A stretch of 64,000 bases of DNA from Loxodes magnus (taxonomy: Eukaryota; Ciliophora; Karyorelictea; Loxodida; Loxodidae). Every line of letters begins with the position of its first letter. Within the stretch, counting starts at the first letter, position 1. The DNA lies in NCBI GenBank assembly GCA_946699065.1, contig CAMPDV010001300.1, forward strand, positions 1 through 64,000, given 5' to 3'. This document shows positions 21,955 to 34,000 of the stretch, in pieces. The notes under the pieces are model-generated. The model made no database searches, was not told the origin of the DNA, and saw nothing but the letters and a program-made list of their open reading frames with translations. A program made the translations under genes and the position numbers.

Positions 21955-22440
21955 TCATTTTTCTTTATATTAACTGTTTAATTTTAAGATATAACTTACT
22001 TTTTTCTGCCATTGCTATATTTGCTCTATCTTTCGTTATGGTACAAAAGGGTTATTAGAGAGTTAATCTGGATATTATATAATCAAGAAGTAATTTATTG
22101 ATCTCTCTTATAGCAAAATTAGAGTAAAACTCTTTTGTTTTTTTAATGCTACCTAAATTTTGATGATTTCTTTTCAAATATTTTATTTATTCTTATAAGT
22201 CCAGCAAATATATTAACTAATTGCTCTTTAGTCAAATGCTGAGTCACAAAAATCACAGAATTTCAGAGTAGAAAAGCTTAACCTCTTTCTGAGGTATTTT
22301 CTTCAAAGGGGCTTTTCCAAATAACGTGAAAATGTTTTGGTTTATTTTTTCTTCCTTTTTATCTGTTTATTTGAGGTTTGAAGGTATTTATTTCTAAGTA
22401 ACTCATACTTTAAATATTAAGTATAGATTTTATTAATTTC
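21955..22440 (-). CDS. Possible protein with Cys pair; frame crosses two TGAs
   Basis: A single minus-strand frame ending in TGA at 21955..21957 stays protein-like across TGAs at 22174..22176 and 22303..22305. It contains a Lys-rich helix (YELLRNKYLQTSNKQIKRKK), then KFCDFCDSAFDQ and YICWTYKNKQN, and a long tail. The CDFC pair may bind a metal but no known finger is complete. If UGA is only a stop, these are three fragments of a dead gene; if UGA can be Trp, it is one ORF. Confidence 0.3.
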
Positions 22441-22526
22441 TTGGATTAAAAAGATGCAAAGATAGTTAACTATTCAAAATTGATACTCATATTATTAGAC
22501 TAATTAAGAGGATTTACTAGTTAAAC

Positions 22527-23360
22527 ATGTCTCCTGTTAAAAAAAAGATAGAGCAAAACATCCACCTTTCTAAAAATTAAATAAGAAAAGCTAAAAAAAG
22601 ACGGCGCATGAGCCACGCAAATAGGAAAGGTAGGAATCAGAGTCAAACTCATCTTCCCAAGGCAAAACTATGACAGGTACAATTGAACTTAATAAACATA
22701 AAATAAGATCCAAAAAGATCTAAAAGTCAAGATTGAGGCAATGCAAGCTTAGATATTAAAATACGAAGAAGCAGTTTACAATTAAAATTTATAAATAAGA
22801 TAGTTAACAAATTTATAGAAGAATAAAAAATGAACATACAATATTAAAAAATTAACTTATCGAAAACAACTTAGTAACAGAAGAGCAACTCTGAAAATAA
22901 TCTTAATAAAACTTAAATATTCTTAAAAGATGAAAGTAGAAAAATTGCAACTATCGTGTGAAAAAGAATTTAACCCATAAAAAGAATCTGAAAATAACGA
23001 AAATAATATAATTAAAAGACTTGAAAAAATAGAAAATATTTATAACATAAGTACAAATTAACTATAATAAATAAACACTGCAAGTACTGTCAATCAAGTT
23101 TCCATCTATTAAGAAACTGCCAATAATGGAAAAAATTAAATGAAAAAGAGCAATAAAATACTTGAAGTCAACTTAATAAACTATGAATAACGAAAACAGG
23201 AATATATAGACAAAACCTCCTTGCAAGACCTACTGAAACTTAGTGGAAACCTGCCACTTATTTAAAAAGGTCATGGTATACATTCATGTTAAAAAAATAG
23301 TAGAGTGAAACTGGTTGGAACCCCAGCAAGCTCAGAAGCTCTTAGCATTTAGTTAATTTA
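22527..23360 (+). pseudogene. Gag/ORF1-like protein relic, copy 4 (complete CCHC knuckle)
   Basis: Begins at an ATG at 22527 with MSPVKKKIEQNIHLSKNQ and a very basic stretch, like the other copies. After frame changes come a coiled coil (QKDLKVKIEAMQAQILKYEE) and HTILKNQLIENNLVTEEQ. At 23079..23120 lies a perfect zinc knuckle, CKYCQSSFHLLRNC (CX2CX4HX4C). The bases around it match the knuckle of copy 2 closely (both contain AATCAAGTTTCCAT). A C-terminal stretch, LQDLLKLSGNLPLIQKG, follows in another frame up to about 23360. Several shifts are needed, so this is a relic of a non-LTR-type ORF1. Confidence 0.55.
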
Positions 23361-23929
23361 TTTATAATATAAGATTTCTCCTATTTGAAAAGTGCATATA
23401 ACTTAGATTGAACAAAATAAAATTCTAAATAAAGTAAATATTCTTAAATATTTGCTTAAAATTTTGAATGAAGATAAATAAAGAAAAAAGAAAGTTATAT
23501 AATTAAAAAAGATTCCTTTTTTGCACTGGATTATTACAAATTCATAAAATGTGGAAAAAATAAAAAGAAAACTTTGCTTAAAAAGTTAGAAATAAGTGTA
23601 GGCAACAAATATAATATTGCTTTATATGTTTACCTACAACTTTTCTTTATTAAATTAATATATATTAGATTTAAATGCATTGTACCTCTCCTAAATGATA
23701 AAGCTAAGCAACTTTATGCATTAACTACTAAAAGGAGATATATCAATGCTCTCGGAGAATAAAACACAAAAAATAAAAATTACTGAGATAAATGAAAAAA
23801 TTAAGATTCTTTTATAAACTTCAGTAAAGATACAACAAAATAATAACTTTAAAAAAAGAAAATTAACATCGAATCAGAAATGAAAGAGATTAATTTATAC
23901 ATAAAAATTGGAATAAAAAAAAAGATCTC
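23361..23929. other. AT-rich stretch; short ORF of no clear meaning
   Basis: A plus-strand standard-code ORF at 23574..23762 encodes a hydrophobic 62-residue peptide without a recognisable family; I consider it weak. Confidence 0.3.
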
Positions 23930-24420
23930 AGATTGAAATTAAGGTTTTCTACAGCAAGATCATCTGAAACAGAGAAAGAAAGGGAAACTTAAAGAGGTAA
24001 AAAAATAAATAAAATCTCATTTCATAATTCAAGAAGAAGTTTCACTGATAATTTGGTTTACGCAACAGTCGAATTAGCCATGGAGGTTACTGAGATAAGA
24101 CTTGAAGTAGTGCAACTAAAGTAAATAATGAAATTCTTATGAGAAATTCATAAATTGAATATTTGGAAATAAGCTTAAGTAGAATCTGTTCAATGTACGA
24201 GTTTATCTCTAATCAGCTGAAAGAAAAGCTCAAAAAAAGAGTAACACGATCGAATAACTGGAAAAACAGAAATTCTCTAAGTGCAAGAGAGATTTATCAC
24301 CAAACTTAAATCATTCAAAATACTATGTAACTAGAAAAAAAGCATCTCTTCATTTTAATTTTTTTCTTCCCTAGAGCAAGTACCTCTAGCAAAAATCATG
24401 TTTTTTCTGTGGAAGTAATA
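23930..24420 (+). CDS. Possible helical protein, frame crosses TGAs
   Basis: One plus frame reads SRRSFTDNLVYATVELAMEV and EIRLEVVQLKQIMKFL, meets a TGA at 24140..24142, continues EIHKLNIWK, meets a second at 24218..24220 and goes on to about 24420. The first part looks like a real coiled-coil protein. No family recognised. Either a decayed gene or one using UGA as sense. Confidence 0.3.
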
Positions 24421-24660
24421 GATATCTCTGAAAGTTAGCAAAGATAAATATTAAAAATTATACAGTAAATCTAATGAAAGAAAAAAAGAAAGTATAAAGA
24501 GCATTTAAAAAAAAGATAAAAATGATATATTGATTATAAAAATAAAAAAAAAATAAAAGAGTTTCAATATTTAGAAATATTGGGACATACTTGTAATACT
24601 TTCAACCTAGACTATAAATATTGAAAATATGTTAAATATATTAAATTTTATATTTGTCTG

Positions 24661-24810
24661 TCAATTTTCTCTCTCTTTCTCTTGCTCTGATATTATCAAA
24701 TTTCTATTTTTCCAGCCTTTTTCTTGATTTTTATAAATTGGATTAAAGTCGATGGTTTCTTTAAGAACATCATCTTGCTCCTGAAACATTTCAACTCGAT
24801 TCTTTTACAT
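24661..24810 (-). CDS. Possible small acidic/Lys-rich protein or terminal exon
   Basis: The minus-strand frame from an ATG at 24808..24810 to a TGA at 24661..24663 encodes 49 residues, beginning MQKNRVEMFQEQDDVLKET and ending in ISEQEKEREN. It is hydrophilic and protein-like, with one TGG and no internal TGA. It may be a last exon or a fragment; it is the last gene-like item before the satellite. Confidence 0.35.
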
Positions 24811-25070
24811 TTTGTAATGAAAAATTTTAATTAACTTGTAAATTTATTAATTTGCTTTTAAAGAATATCTTGTCTATATTGTCTTAGTCGTATAAAATAA
24901 TATAATAAGATCCTTAGAATAAATATTTTAAAACGTCCAAATTCATAAATATATTTTAAAAGTATCTACTAATAAAAAAAAATTTAAATAAATACTAATT
25001 TTCTCCAAGATACAAATTATACTAAAATATACAATAAAATGTAGCATAATAAGTTTCTATTAAAAATTGT
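24811..25070. other. AT-rich flank of the satellite
   Basis: A/T-rich with no gene. It changes to the satellite abruptly at 25071; the bases just before do not form a recognisable partial unit. Confidence 0.5.
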
Positions 25071-28000
25071 AAGTGTTTTGAAGTGAGAATACGAAATTTT
25101 AATACCAGAGTGAGTTAACAATGTATGAAAAATAGTAGTGTAATTTTTAAAGTAAAAAAAAGCATAGTTTTATAAGTGTTTTGAAGTGAGAATACGAAAT
25201 TTTAATACCAGAGTGAGTTAACAATGTATGAAAAATAGTAGTGTAATTTTTAAAGTAAAAAAAAGCATAGTTTTATAAGTGTTTTGAAGTGAGAATACGA
25301 AATATTAATACCAGAGTGAGTTAACAATGTATGAAAAATAGTAGTGTAATTTTTAAAGTAAAAAAAAGCATAGTTTTATAAGTGTTTTGAAGTGAGAATA
25401 CGAAATATTAATACCAGAGTGAGTTAACAATGTATGAAAAATAGTAGTGTAATTTTTAAAGTAAAAAAAAGCATAGTTTTATAAGTGTTTTGAAGTGAGA
25501 ATACGAAATTTTAATACCAGAGTGAGTTAACAATGTATGAAAAATAGTAGTGTAATTTTTAAAGTAAAAAAAAGCGTAGTTTTATAAGTGTTTTGAAGTG
25601 AGAATACGAAATTTTAATACCAGAGTGAGTTAACAATGTATGAAAAATAGTAGTGTAATTTTTAAAGTAAAAAAAAAGCATAGTTTTATAAGTGTTTTGA
25701 AGTGAGAATACGAAATTTTAATACCAGAGTGAGTTAACAATGTATGAAAAATAGTAGTGTAATTTTTAAAGTAAAAAAAAAGCATAGTTTTATAAGTGTT
25801 TTGAAGTGAGAATACGAAATTTTAATACCAGAGTGAGTTAACAATGTATGAAAAATAGTAGTGTAATTTTTAAAGTAAAAAAAAGCATAGTTTTATAAGT
25901 GTTTTGAAGTGAGAATACGAAATATTAATACCAGAGTGAGTTAACAATGTATGAAAAATAGTAGTGTAATTTTTAAAGTAAAAAAAAGCATAGTTTTATA
26001 AGTGTTTTGAAGTGAGAATACGAAATTTTAATACCAGAGTGAGTTAACAATGTATGAAAAATAGTAGTGTAATTTTTAAAGTAAAAAAAAGCGTAGTTTT
26101 ATAAGTGTTTTGAAGTGAGAATACGAAATTTTAATACCAGAGTGAGTTAACAATGTATGAAAAATAGTAGTGTAATTTTTAAAGTAAAAAAAAGCGTAGT
26201 TTTATAAGTGTTTTGAAGTGAGAATACGAAATTTTAATACCAGAGTGAGTTAACAATGTATGAAAAATAGTAGTGTAATTTTTAAAGTAAAAAAAAGCGT
26301 AGTTTTATAAGTGTTTTGAAGTGAGAATACGAAATTTTAATACCAGAGTGAGTTAACAATGTATGAAAAATAGTAGTGTAATTTTTAAAGTAAAAAAAAG
26401 CATAGTTTTATAAGTGTTTTGAAGTGAGAATACGAAATATTAATACCAGAGTGAGTTAACAATGTATGAAAAATAGTAGTGTAATTTTTAAAGTAAAAAA
26501 AAGCATAGTTTTATAAGTGTTTTGAAGTGAGAATACGAAATTTTAATACCAGAGTGAGTTAACAATGTATGAAAAATAGTAGTGTAATTTTTAAAGTAAA
26601 AAAAAACATAGTTTTATAAGTGTTTTGAAGTGAGAATACGAAATTTTAATACCAGAGTGAGTTAACAATGTATGAAAAATAGTAGTGTAATTTTTAAAGT
26701 AAAAAAAAGCATAGTTTTATAAGTGTTTTGAAGTGAGAATACGAAATTTTAATACCAGAGTGAGTTAACAATGTATGAAAAATAGTAGTGTAATTTTTAA
26801 AGTAAAAAAAAGCATAGTTTTATAAGTGTTTTGAAGTGAGAATACGAAATATTAATACCAGAGTGAGTTAACAATGTATGAAAAATAGTAGTGTAATTTT
26901 TAAAGTAAAAAAAAACATAGTTTTATAAGTGTTTTGAAGTGAGAATACGAAATTTTAATACCAGAGTGAGTTAACAATGTATGAAAAATAGTAGTGTAAT
27001 TTTTAAAGTAAAAAAAAGCATAGTTTTATAAGTGTTTTGAAGTGAGAATACGAAATTTTAATACCAGAGTGAGTTAACAATGTATGAAAAATAGTAGTGT
27101 AATTTTTAAAGTAAAAAAAAACATAGTTTTATAAGTGTTTTGAAGTGAGAATACGAAATATTAATACCAGAGTGAGTTAACAATGTATGAAAAATAGTAG
27201 TGTAATTTTTAAAGTAAAAAAAAGCATAGTTTTATAAGTGTTTTGAAGTGAGAATACGAAATTTTAATACCAGAGTGAGTTAACAATGTATGAAAAATAG
27301 TAGTGTAATTTTTAAAGTAAAAAAAAACATAGTTTTATAAGTGTTTTGAAGTGAGAATACGAAATTTTAATACCAGAGTGAGTTAACAATGTATGAAAAA
27401 TAGTAGTGTAATTTTTAAAGTAAAAAAAAGCATAGTTTTATAAGTGTTTTGAAGTGAGAATACGAAATTTTAATACCAGAGTGAGTTAACAATGTATGAA
27501 AAATAGTAGTGTAATTTTTAAAGTAAAAAAAAGCATAGTTTTATAAGTGTTTTGAAGTGAGAATACGAAATTTTAATACCAGAGTGAGTTAACAATGTAT
27601 GAAAAATAGTAGTGTAATTTTTAAAGTAAAAAAAAGCATAGTTTTATAAGTGTTTTGAAGTGAGAATACGAAATATTAATACCAGAGTGAGTTAACAATG
27701 TATGAAAAATAGTAGTGTAATTTTTAAAGTAAAAAAAAAGCATAGTTTTATAAGTGTTTTGAAGTGAGAATACGAAATTTTAATACCAGAGTGAGTTAAC
27801 AATGTATGAAAAATAGTAGTGTAATTTTTAAAGTAAAAAAAAAGCATAGTTTTATAAGTGTTTTGAAGTGAGAATACGAAATTTTAATACCAGAGTGAGT
27901 TAACAATGTATGAAAAATAGTAGTGTAATTTTTAAAGTAAAAAAAAGCGTAGTTTTATAAGTGTTTTGAAGTGAGAATACGAAATATTAATACCAGAGTG

Positions 28001-31000
28001 AGTTAACAATGTATGAAAAATAGTAGTGTAATTTTTAAAGTAAAAAAAAGCGTAGTTTTATAAGTGTTTTGAAGTGAGAATACGAAATATTAATACCAGA
28101 GTGAGTTAACAATGTATGAAAAATAGTAGTGTAATTTTTAAAGTAAAAAAAAGCATAGTTTTATAAGTGTTTTGAAGTGAGAATACGAAATATTAATACC
28201 AGAGTGAGTTAACAATGTATGAAAAATAGTAGTGTAATTTTTAAAGTAAAAAAAAGCATAGTTTTATAAGTGTTTTGAAGTGAGAATACGAAATTTTAAT
28301 ACCAGAGTGAGTTAACAATGTATGAAAAATAGTAGTGTAATTTTTAAAGTAAAAAAAAGCATAGTTTTATAAGTGTTTTGAAGTGAGAATACGAAATATT
28401 AATACCAGAGTGAGTTAACAATGTATGAAAAATAGTAGTGTAATTTTTAAAGTAAAAAAAAAGCATAGTTTTATAAGTGTTTTGAAGTGAGAATACGAAA
28501 TTTTAATACCAGAGTGAGTTAACAATGTATGAAAAATAGTAGTGTAATTTTTAAAGTAAAAAAAAAGCATAGTTTTATAAGTGTTTTGAAGTGAGAATAC
28601 GAAATTTTAATACCAGAGTGAGTTAACAATGTATGAAAAATAGTAGTGTAATTTTTAAAGTAAAAAAAAGCATAGTTTTATAAGTGTTTTGAAGTGAGAA
28701 TACGAAATATTAATACCAGAGTGAGTTAACAATGTATGAAAAATAGTAGTGTAATTTTTAAAGTAAAAAAAAGCATAGTTTTATAAGTGTTTTGAAGTGA
28801 GAATACGAAATATTAATACCAGAGTGAGTTAACAATGTATGAAAAATAGTAGTGTAATTTTTAAAGTAAAAAAAAAGCATAGTTTTATAAGTGTTTTGAA
28901 GTGAGAATACGAAATTTTAATACCAGAGTGAGTTAACAATGTATGAAAAATAGTAGTGTAATTTTTAAAGTAAAAAAAAGCATAGTTTTATAAGTGTTTT
29001 GAAGTGAGAATACGAAATATTAATACCAGAGTGAGTTAACAATGTATGAAAAATAGTAGTGTAATTTTTAAAGTAAAAAAAAAGCATAGTTTTATAAGTG
29101 TTTTGAAGTGAGAATACGAAATATTAATACCAGAGTGAGTTAACAATGTATGAAAAATAGTAGTGTAATTTTTAAAGTAAAAAAAAAGCATAGTTTTATA
29201 AGTGTTTTGAAGTGAGAATACGAAATTTTAATACCAGAGTGAGTTAACAATGTATGAAAAATAGTAGTGTAATTTTTAAAGTAAAAAAAAGCATAGTTTT
29301 ATAAGTGTTTTGAAGTGAGAATACGAAATTTTAATACCAGAGTGAGTTAACAATGTATGAAAAATAGTAGTGTAATTTTTAAAGTAAAAAAAAGCATAGT
29401 TTTATAAGTGTTTTGAAGTGAGAATACGAAATTTTAATACCAGAGTGAGTTAACAATGTATGAAAAATAGTAGTGTAATTTTTAAAGTAAAAAAAAAGCA
29501 TAGTTTTATAAGTGTTTTGAAGTGAGAATACGAAATTTTAATACCAGAGTGAGTTAACAATGTATGAAAAATAGTAGTGTAATTTTTAAAGTAAAAAAAA
29601 GCATAGTTTTATAAGTGTTTTGAAGTGAGAATACGAAATTTTAATACCAGAGTGAGTTAACAATGTATGAAAAATAGTAGTGTAATTTTTAAAGTAAAAA
29701 AAGCGTAGTTTTATAAGTGTTTTGAAGTGAGAATACGAAATTTTAATACCAGAGTGAGTTAACAATGTATGAAAAATAGTAGTGTAATTTTTAAAGTAAA
29801 AAAAAGCATAGTTTTATAAGTGTTTTGAAGTGAGAATACGAAATTTTAATACCAGAGTGAGTTAACAATGTATGAAAAATAGTAGTGTAATTTTTAAAGT
29901 AAAAAAAAGCGTAGTTTTATAAGTGTTTTGAAGTGAGAATACGAAATTTTAATACCAGAGTGAGTTAACAATGTATGAAAAATAGTAGTGTAATTTTTAA
30001 AGTAAAAAAAAGCGTAGTTTTATAAGTGTTTTGAAGTGAGAATACGAAATTTTAATACCAGAGTGAGTTAACAATGTATGAAAAATAGTAGTGTAATTTT
30101 TAAAGTAAAAAAAAGCGTAGTTTTATAAGTGTTTTGAAGTGAGAATACGAAATTTTAATACCAGAGTGAGTTAACAATGTATGAAAAATAGTAGTGTAAT
30201 TTTTAAAGTAAAAAAAAGCGTAGTTTTATAAGTGTTTTGAAGTGAGAATACGAAATTTTAATACCAGAGTGAGTTAACAATGTATGAAAAATAGTAGTGT
30301 AATTTTTAAAGTAAAAAAAAGCATAGTTTTATAAGTGTTTTGAAGTGAGAATACGAAATATTAATACCAGAGTGAGTTAACAATGTATGAAAAATAGTAG
30401 TGTAATTTTTAAAGTAAAAAAAAGCATAGTTTTATAAGTGTTTTGAAGTGAGAATACGAAATTTTAATACCAGAGTGAGTTAACAATGTATGAAAAATAG
30501 TAGTGTAATTTTTAAAGTAAAAAAAAGCATAGTTTTATAAGTGTTTTGAAGTGAGAATACGAAATTTTAATACCAGAGTGAGTTAACAATGTATGAAAAA
30601 TAGTAGTGTAATTTTTAAAGTAAAAAAAAGCATAGTTTTATAAGTGTTTTGAAGTGAGAATACGAAATATTAATACCAGAGTGAGTTAACAATGTATGAA
30701 AAATAGTAGTGTAATTTTTAAAGTAAAAAAAAGCGTAGTTTTATAAGTGTTTTGAAGTGAGAATACGAAATATTAATACCAGAGTGAGTTAACAATGTAT
30801 GAAAAATAGTAGTGTAATTTTTAAAGTAAAAAAAAGCATAGTTTTATAAGTGTTTTGAAGTGAGAATACGAAATATTAATACCAGAGTGAGTTAACAATG
30901 TATGAAAAATAGTAGTGTAATTTTTAAAGTAAAAAAAAGCATAGTTTTATAAGTGTTTTGAAGTGAGAATACGAAATTTTAATACCAGAGTGAGTTAACA

Positions 31001-34000
31001 ATGTATGAAAAATAGTAGTGTAATTTTTAAAGTAAAAAAAAGCATAGTTTTATAAGTGTTTTGAAGTGAGAATACGAAATATTAATACCAGAGTGAGTTA
31101 ACAATGTATGAAAAATAGTAGTGTAATTTTTAAAGTAAAAAAAAGCATAGTTTTATAAGTGTTTTGAAGTGAGAATACGAAATTTTAATACCAGAGTGAG
31201 TTAACAATGTATGAAAAATAGTAGTGTAATTTTTAAAGTAAAAAAAAGCGTAGTTTTATAAGTGTTTTGAAGTGAGAATACGAAATATTAATACCAGAGT
31301 GAGTTAACAATGTATGAAAAATAGTAGTGTAATTTTTAAAGTAAAAAAAAACATTGTTTTATAAGTGTTTTGAAGTGAGAATACGAAATATTAATACCAG
31401 AGTGAGTTAACAATGTATGAAAAATAGTAGTGTAATTTTTAAAGTAAAAAAAAGCATAGTTTTATAAGTGTTTTGAAGTGAGAATACGAAATATTAATAC
31501 CAGAGTGAGTTAACAATGTATGAAAAATAGTAGTGTAATTTTTAAAGTAAAAAAAAGCATAGTTTTATAAGTGTTTTGAAGTGAGAATACGAAATATTAA
31601 TACCAGAGTGAGTTAACAATGTATGAAAAATAGTAGTGTAATTTTTAAAGTAAAAAAAAGCGTAGTTTTATAAGTGTTTTGAAGTGAGAATACGAAATTT
31701 TAATACCAGAGTGAGTTAACAATGTATGAAAAATAGTAGTGTAATTTTTAAAGTAAAAAAAAGCATAGTTTTATAAGTGTTTTGAAGTGAGAATACGAAA
31801 TTTTAATACCAGAGTGAGTTAACAATGTATGAAAAATAGTAGTGTAATTTTTAAAGTAAAAAAAAGCGTAGTTTTATAAGTGTTTTGAAGTGAGAATACG
31901 AAATTTTAATACCAGAGTGAGTTAACAATGTATGAAAAATAGTAGTGTAATTTTTAAAGTAAAAAAAAGCATAGTTTTATAAGTGTTTTGAAGTGAGAAT
32001 ACGAAATTTTAATACCAGAGTGAGTTAACAATGTATGAAAAATAGTAGTGTAATTTTTAAAGTAAAAAAAAACATAGTTTTATAAGTGTTTTGAAGTGAG
32101 AATACGAAATATTAATACCAGAGTGAGTTAACAATGTATGAAAAATAGTAGTGTAATTTTTAAAGTAAAAAAAAGCGTAGTTTTATAAGTGTTTTGAAGT
32201 GAGAATACGAAATTTTAATACCAGAGTGAGTTAACAATGTATGAAAAATAGTAGTGTAATTTTTAAAGTAAAAAAAAGCGTAGTTTTATAAGTGTTTTGA
32301 AGTGAGAATACGAAATTTTAATACCAGAGTGAGTTAACAATGTATGAAAAATAGTAGTGTAATTTTTAAAGTAAAAAAAAGCGTAGTTTTATAAGTGTTT
32401 TGAAGTGAGAATACGAAATTTTAATACCAGAGTGAGTTAACAATGTATGAAAAATAGTAGTGTAATTTTTAAAGTAAAAAAAAGCATAGTTTTATAAGTG
32501 TTTTGAAGTGAGAATACGAAATATTAATACCAGAGTGAGTTAACAATGTATGAAAAATAGTAGTGTAATTTTTAAAGTAAAAAAAAGCATAGTTTTATAA
32601 GTGTTTTGAAGTGAGAATACGAAATTTTAATACCAGAGTGAGTTAACAATGTATGAAAAATAGTAGTGTAATTTTTAAAGTAAAAAAAAGCGTAGTTTTA
32701 TAAGTGTTTTGAAGTGAGAATACGAAATATTAATACCAGAGTGAGTTAACAATGTATGAAAAATAGTAGTGTAATTTTTAAAGTAAAAAAAAGCGTAGTT
32801 TTATAAGTGTTTTGAAGTGAGAATACGAAATTTTAATACCAGAGTGAGTTAACAATGTATGAAAAATAGTAGTGTAATTTTTAAAGTAAAAAAAAGCGTA
32901 GTTTTATAAGTGTTTTGAAGTGAGAATACGAAATTTTAATACCAGAGTGAGTTAACAATGTATGAAAAATAGTAGTGTAATTTTTAAAGTAAAAAAAAGC
33001 GTAGTTTTATAAGTGTTTTGAAGTGAGAATACGAAATTTTAATACCAGAGTGAGTTAACAATGTATGAAAAATAGTAGTGTAATTTTTAAAGTAAAAAAA
33101 AGCGTAGTTTTATAAGTGTTTTGAAGTGAGAATACGAAATTTTAATACCAGAGTGAGTTAACAATGTATGAAAAATAGTAGTGTAATTTTTAAAGTAAAA
33201 AAAAGCGTAGTTTTATAAGTGTTTTGAAGTGAGAATACGAAATTTTAATACCAGAGTGAGTTAACAATGTATGAAAAATAGTAGTGTAATTTTTAAAGTA
33301 AAAAAAGCGTAGTTTTATAAGTGTTTTGAAGTGAGAATACGAAATTTTAATACCAGAGTGAGTTAACAATGTATGAAAAATAGTAGTGTAATTTTTAAAG
33401 TAAAAAAAAGCGTAGTTTTATAAGTGTTTTGAAGTGAGAATACGAAATTTTAATACCAGAGTGAGTTAACAATGTATGAAAAATAGTAGTGTAATTTTTA
33501 AAGTAAAAAAAAGCGTAGTTTTATAAGTGTTTTGAAGTGAGAATACGAAATTTTAATACCAGAGTGAGTTAACAATGTATGAAAAATAGTAGTGTAATTT
33601 TTAAAGTAAAAAAAAGCATAGTTTTATAAGTGTTTTGAAGTGAGAATACGAAATTTTAATACCAGAGTGAGTTAACAATGTATGAAAAATAGTAGTGTAA
33701 TTTTTAAAGTAAAAAAAAGCGTAGTTTTATAAGTGTTTTGAAGTGAGAATACGAAATTTTAATACCAGAGTGAGTTAACAATGTATGAAAAATAGTAGTG
33801 TAATTTTTAAAGTAAAAAAAAGCGTAGTTTTATAAGTGTTTTGAAGTGAGAATACGAAATTTTAATACCAGAGTGAGTTAACAATGTATGAAAAATAGTA
33901 GTGTAATTTTTAAAGTAAAAAAAAGCGTAGTTTTATAAGTGTTTTGAAGTGAGAATACGAAATTTTAATACCAGAGTGAGTTAACAATGTATGAAAAATA

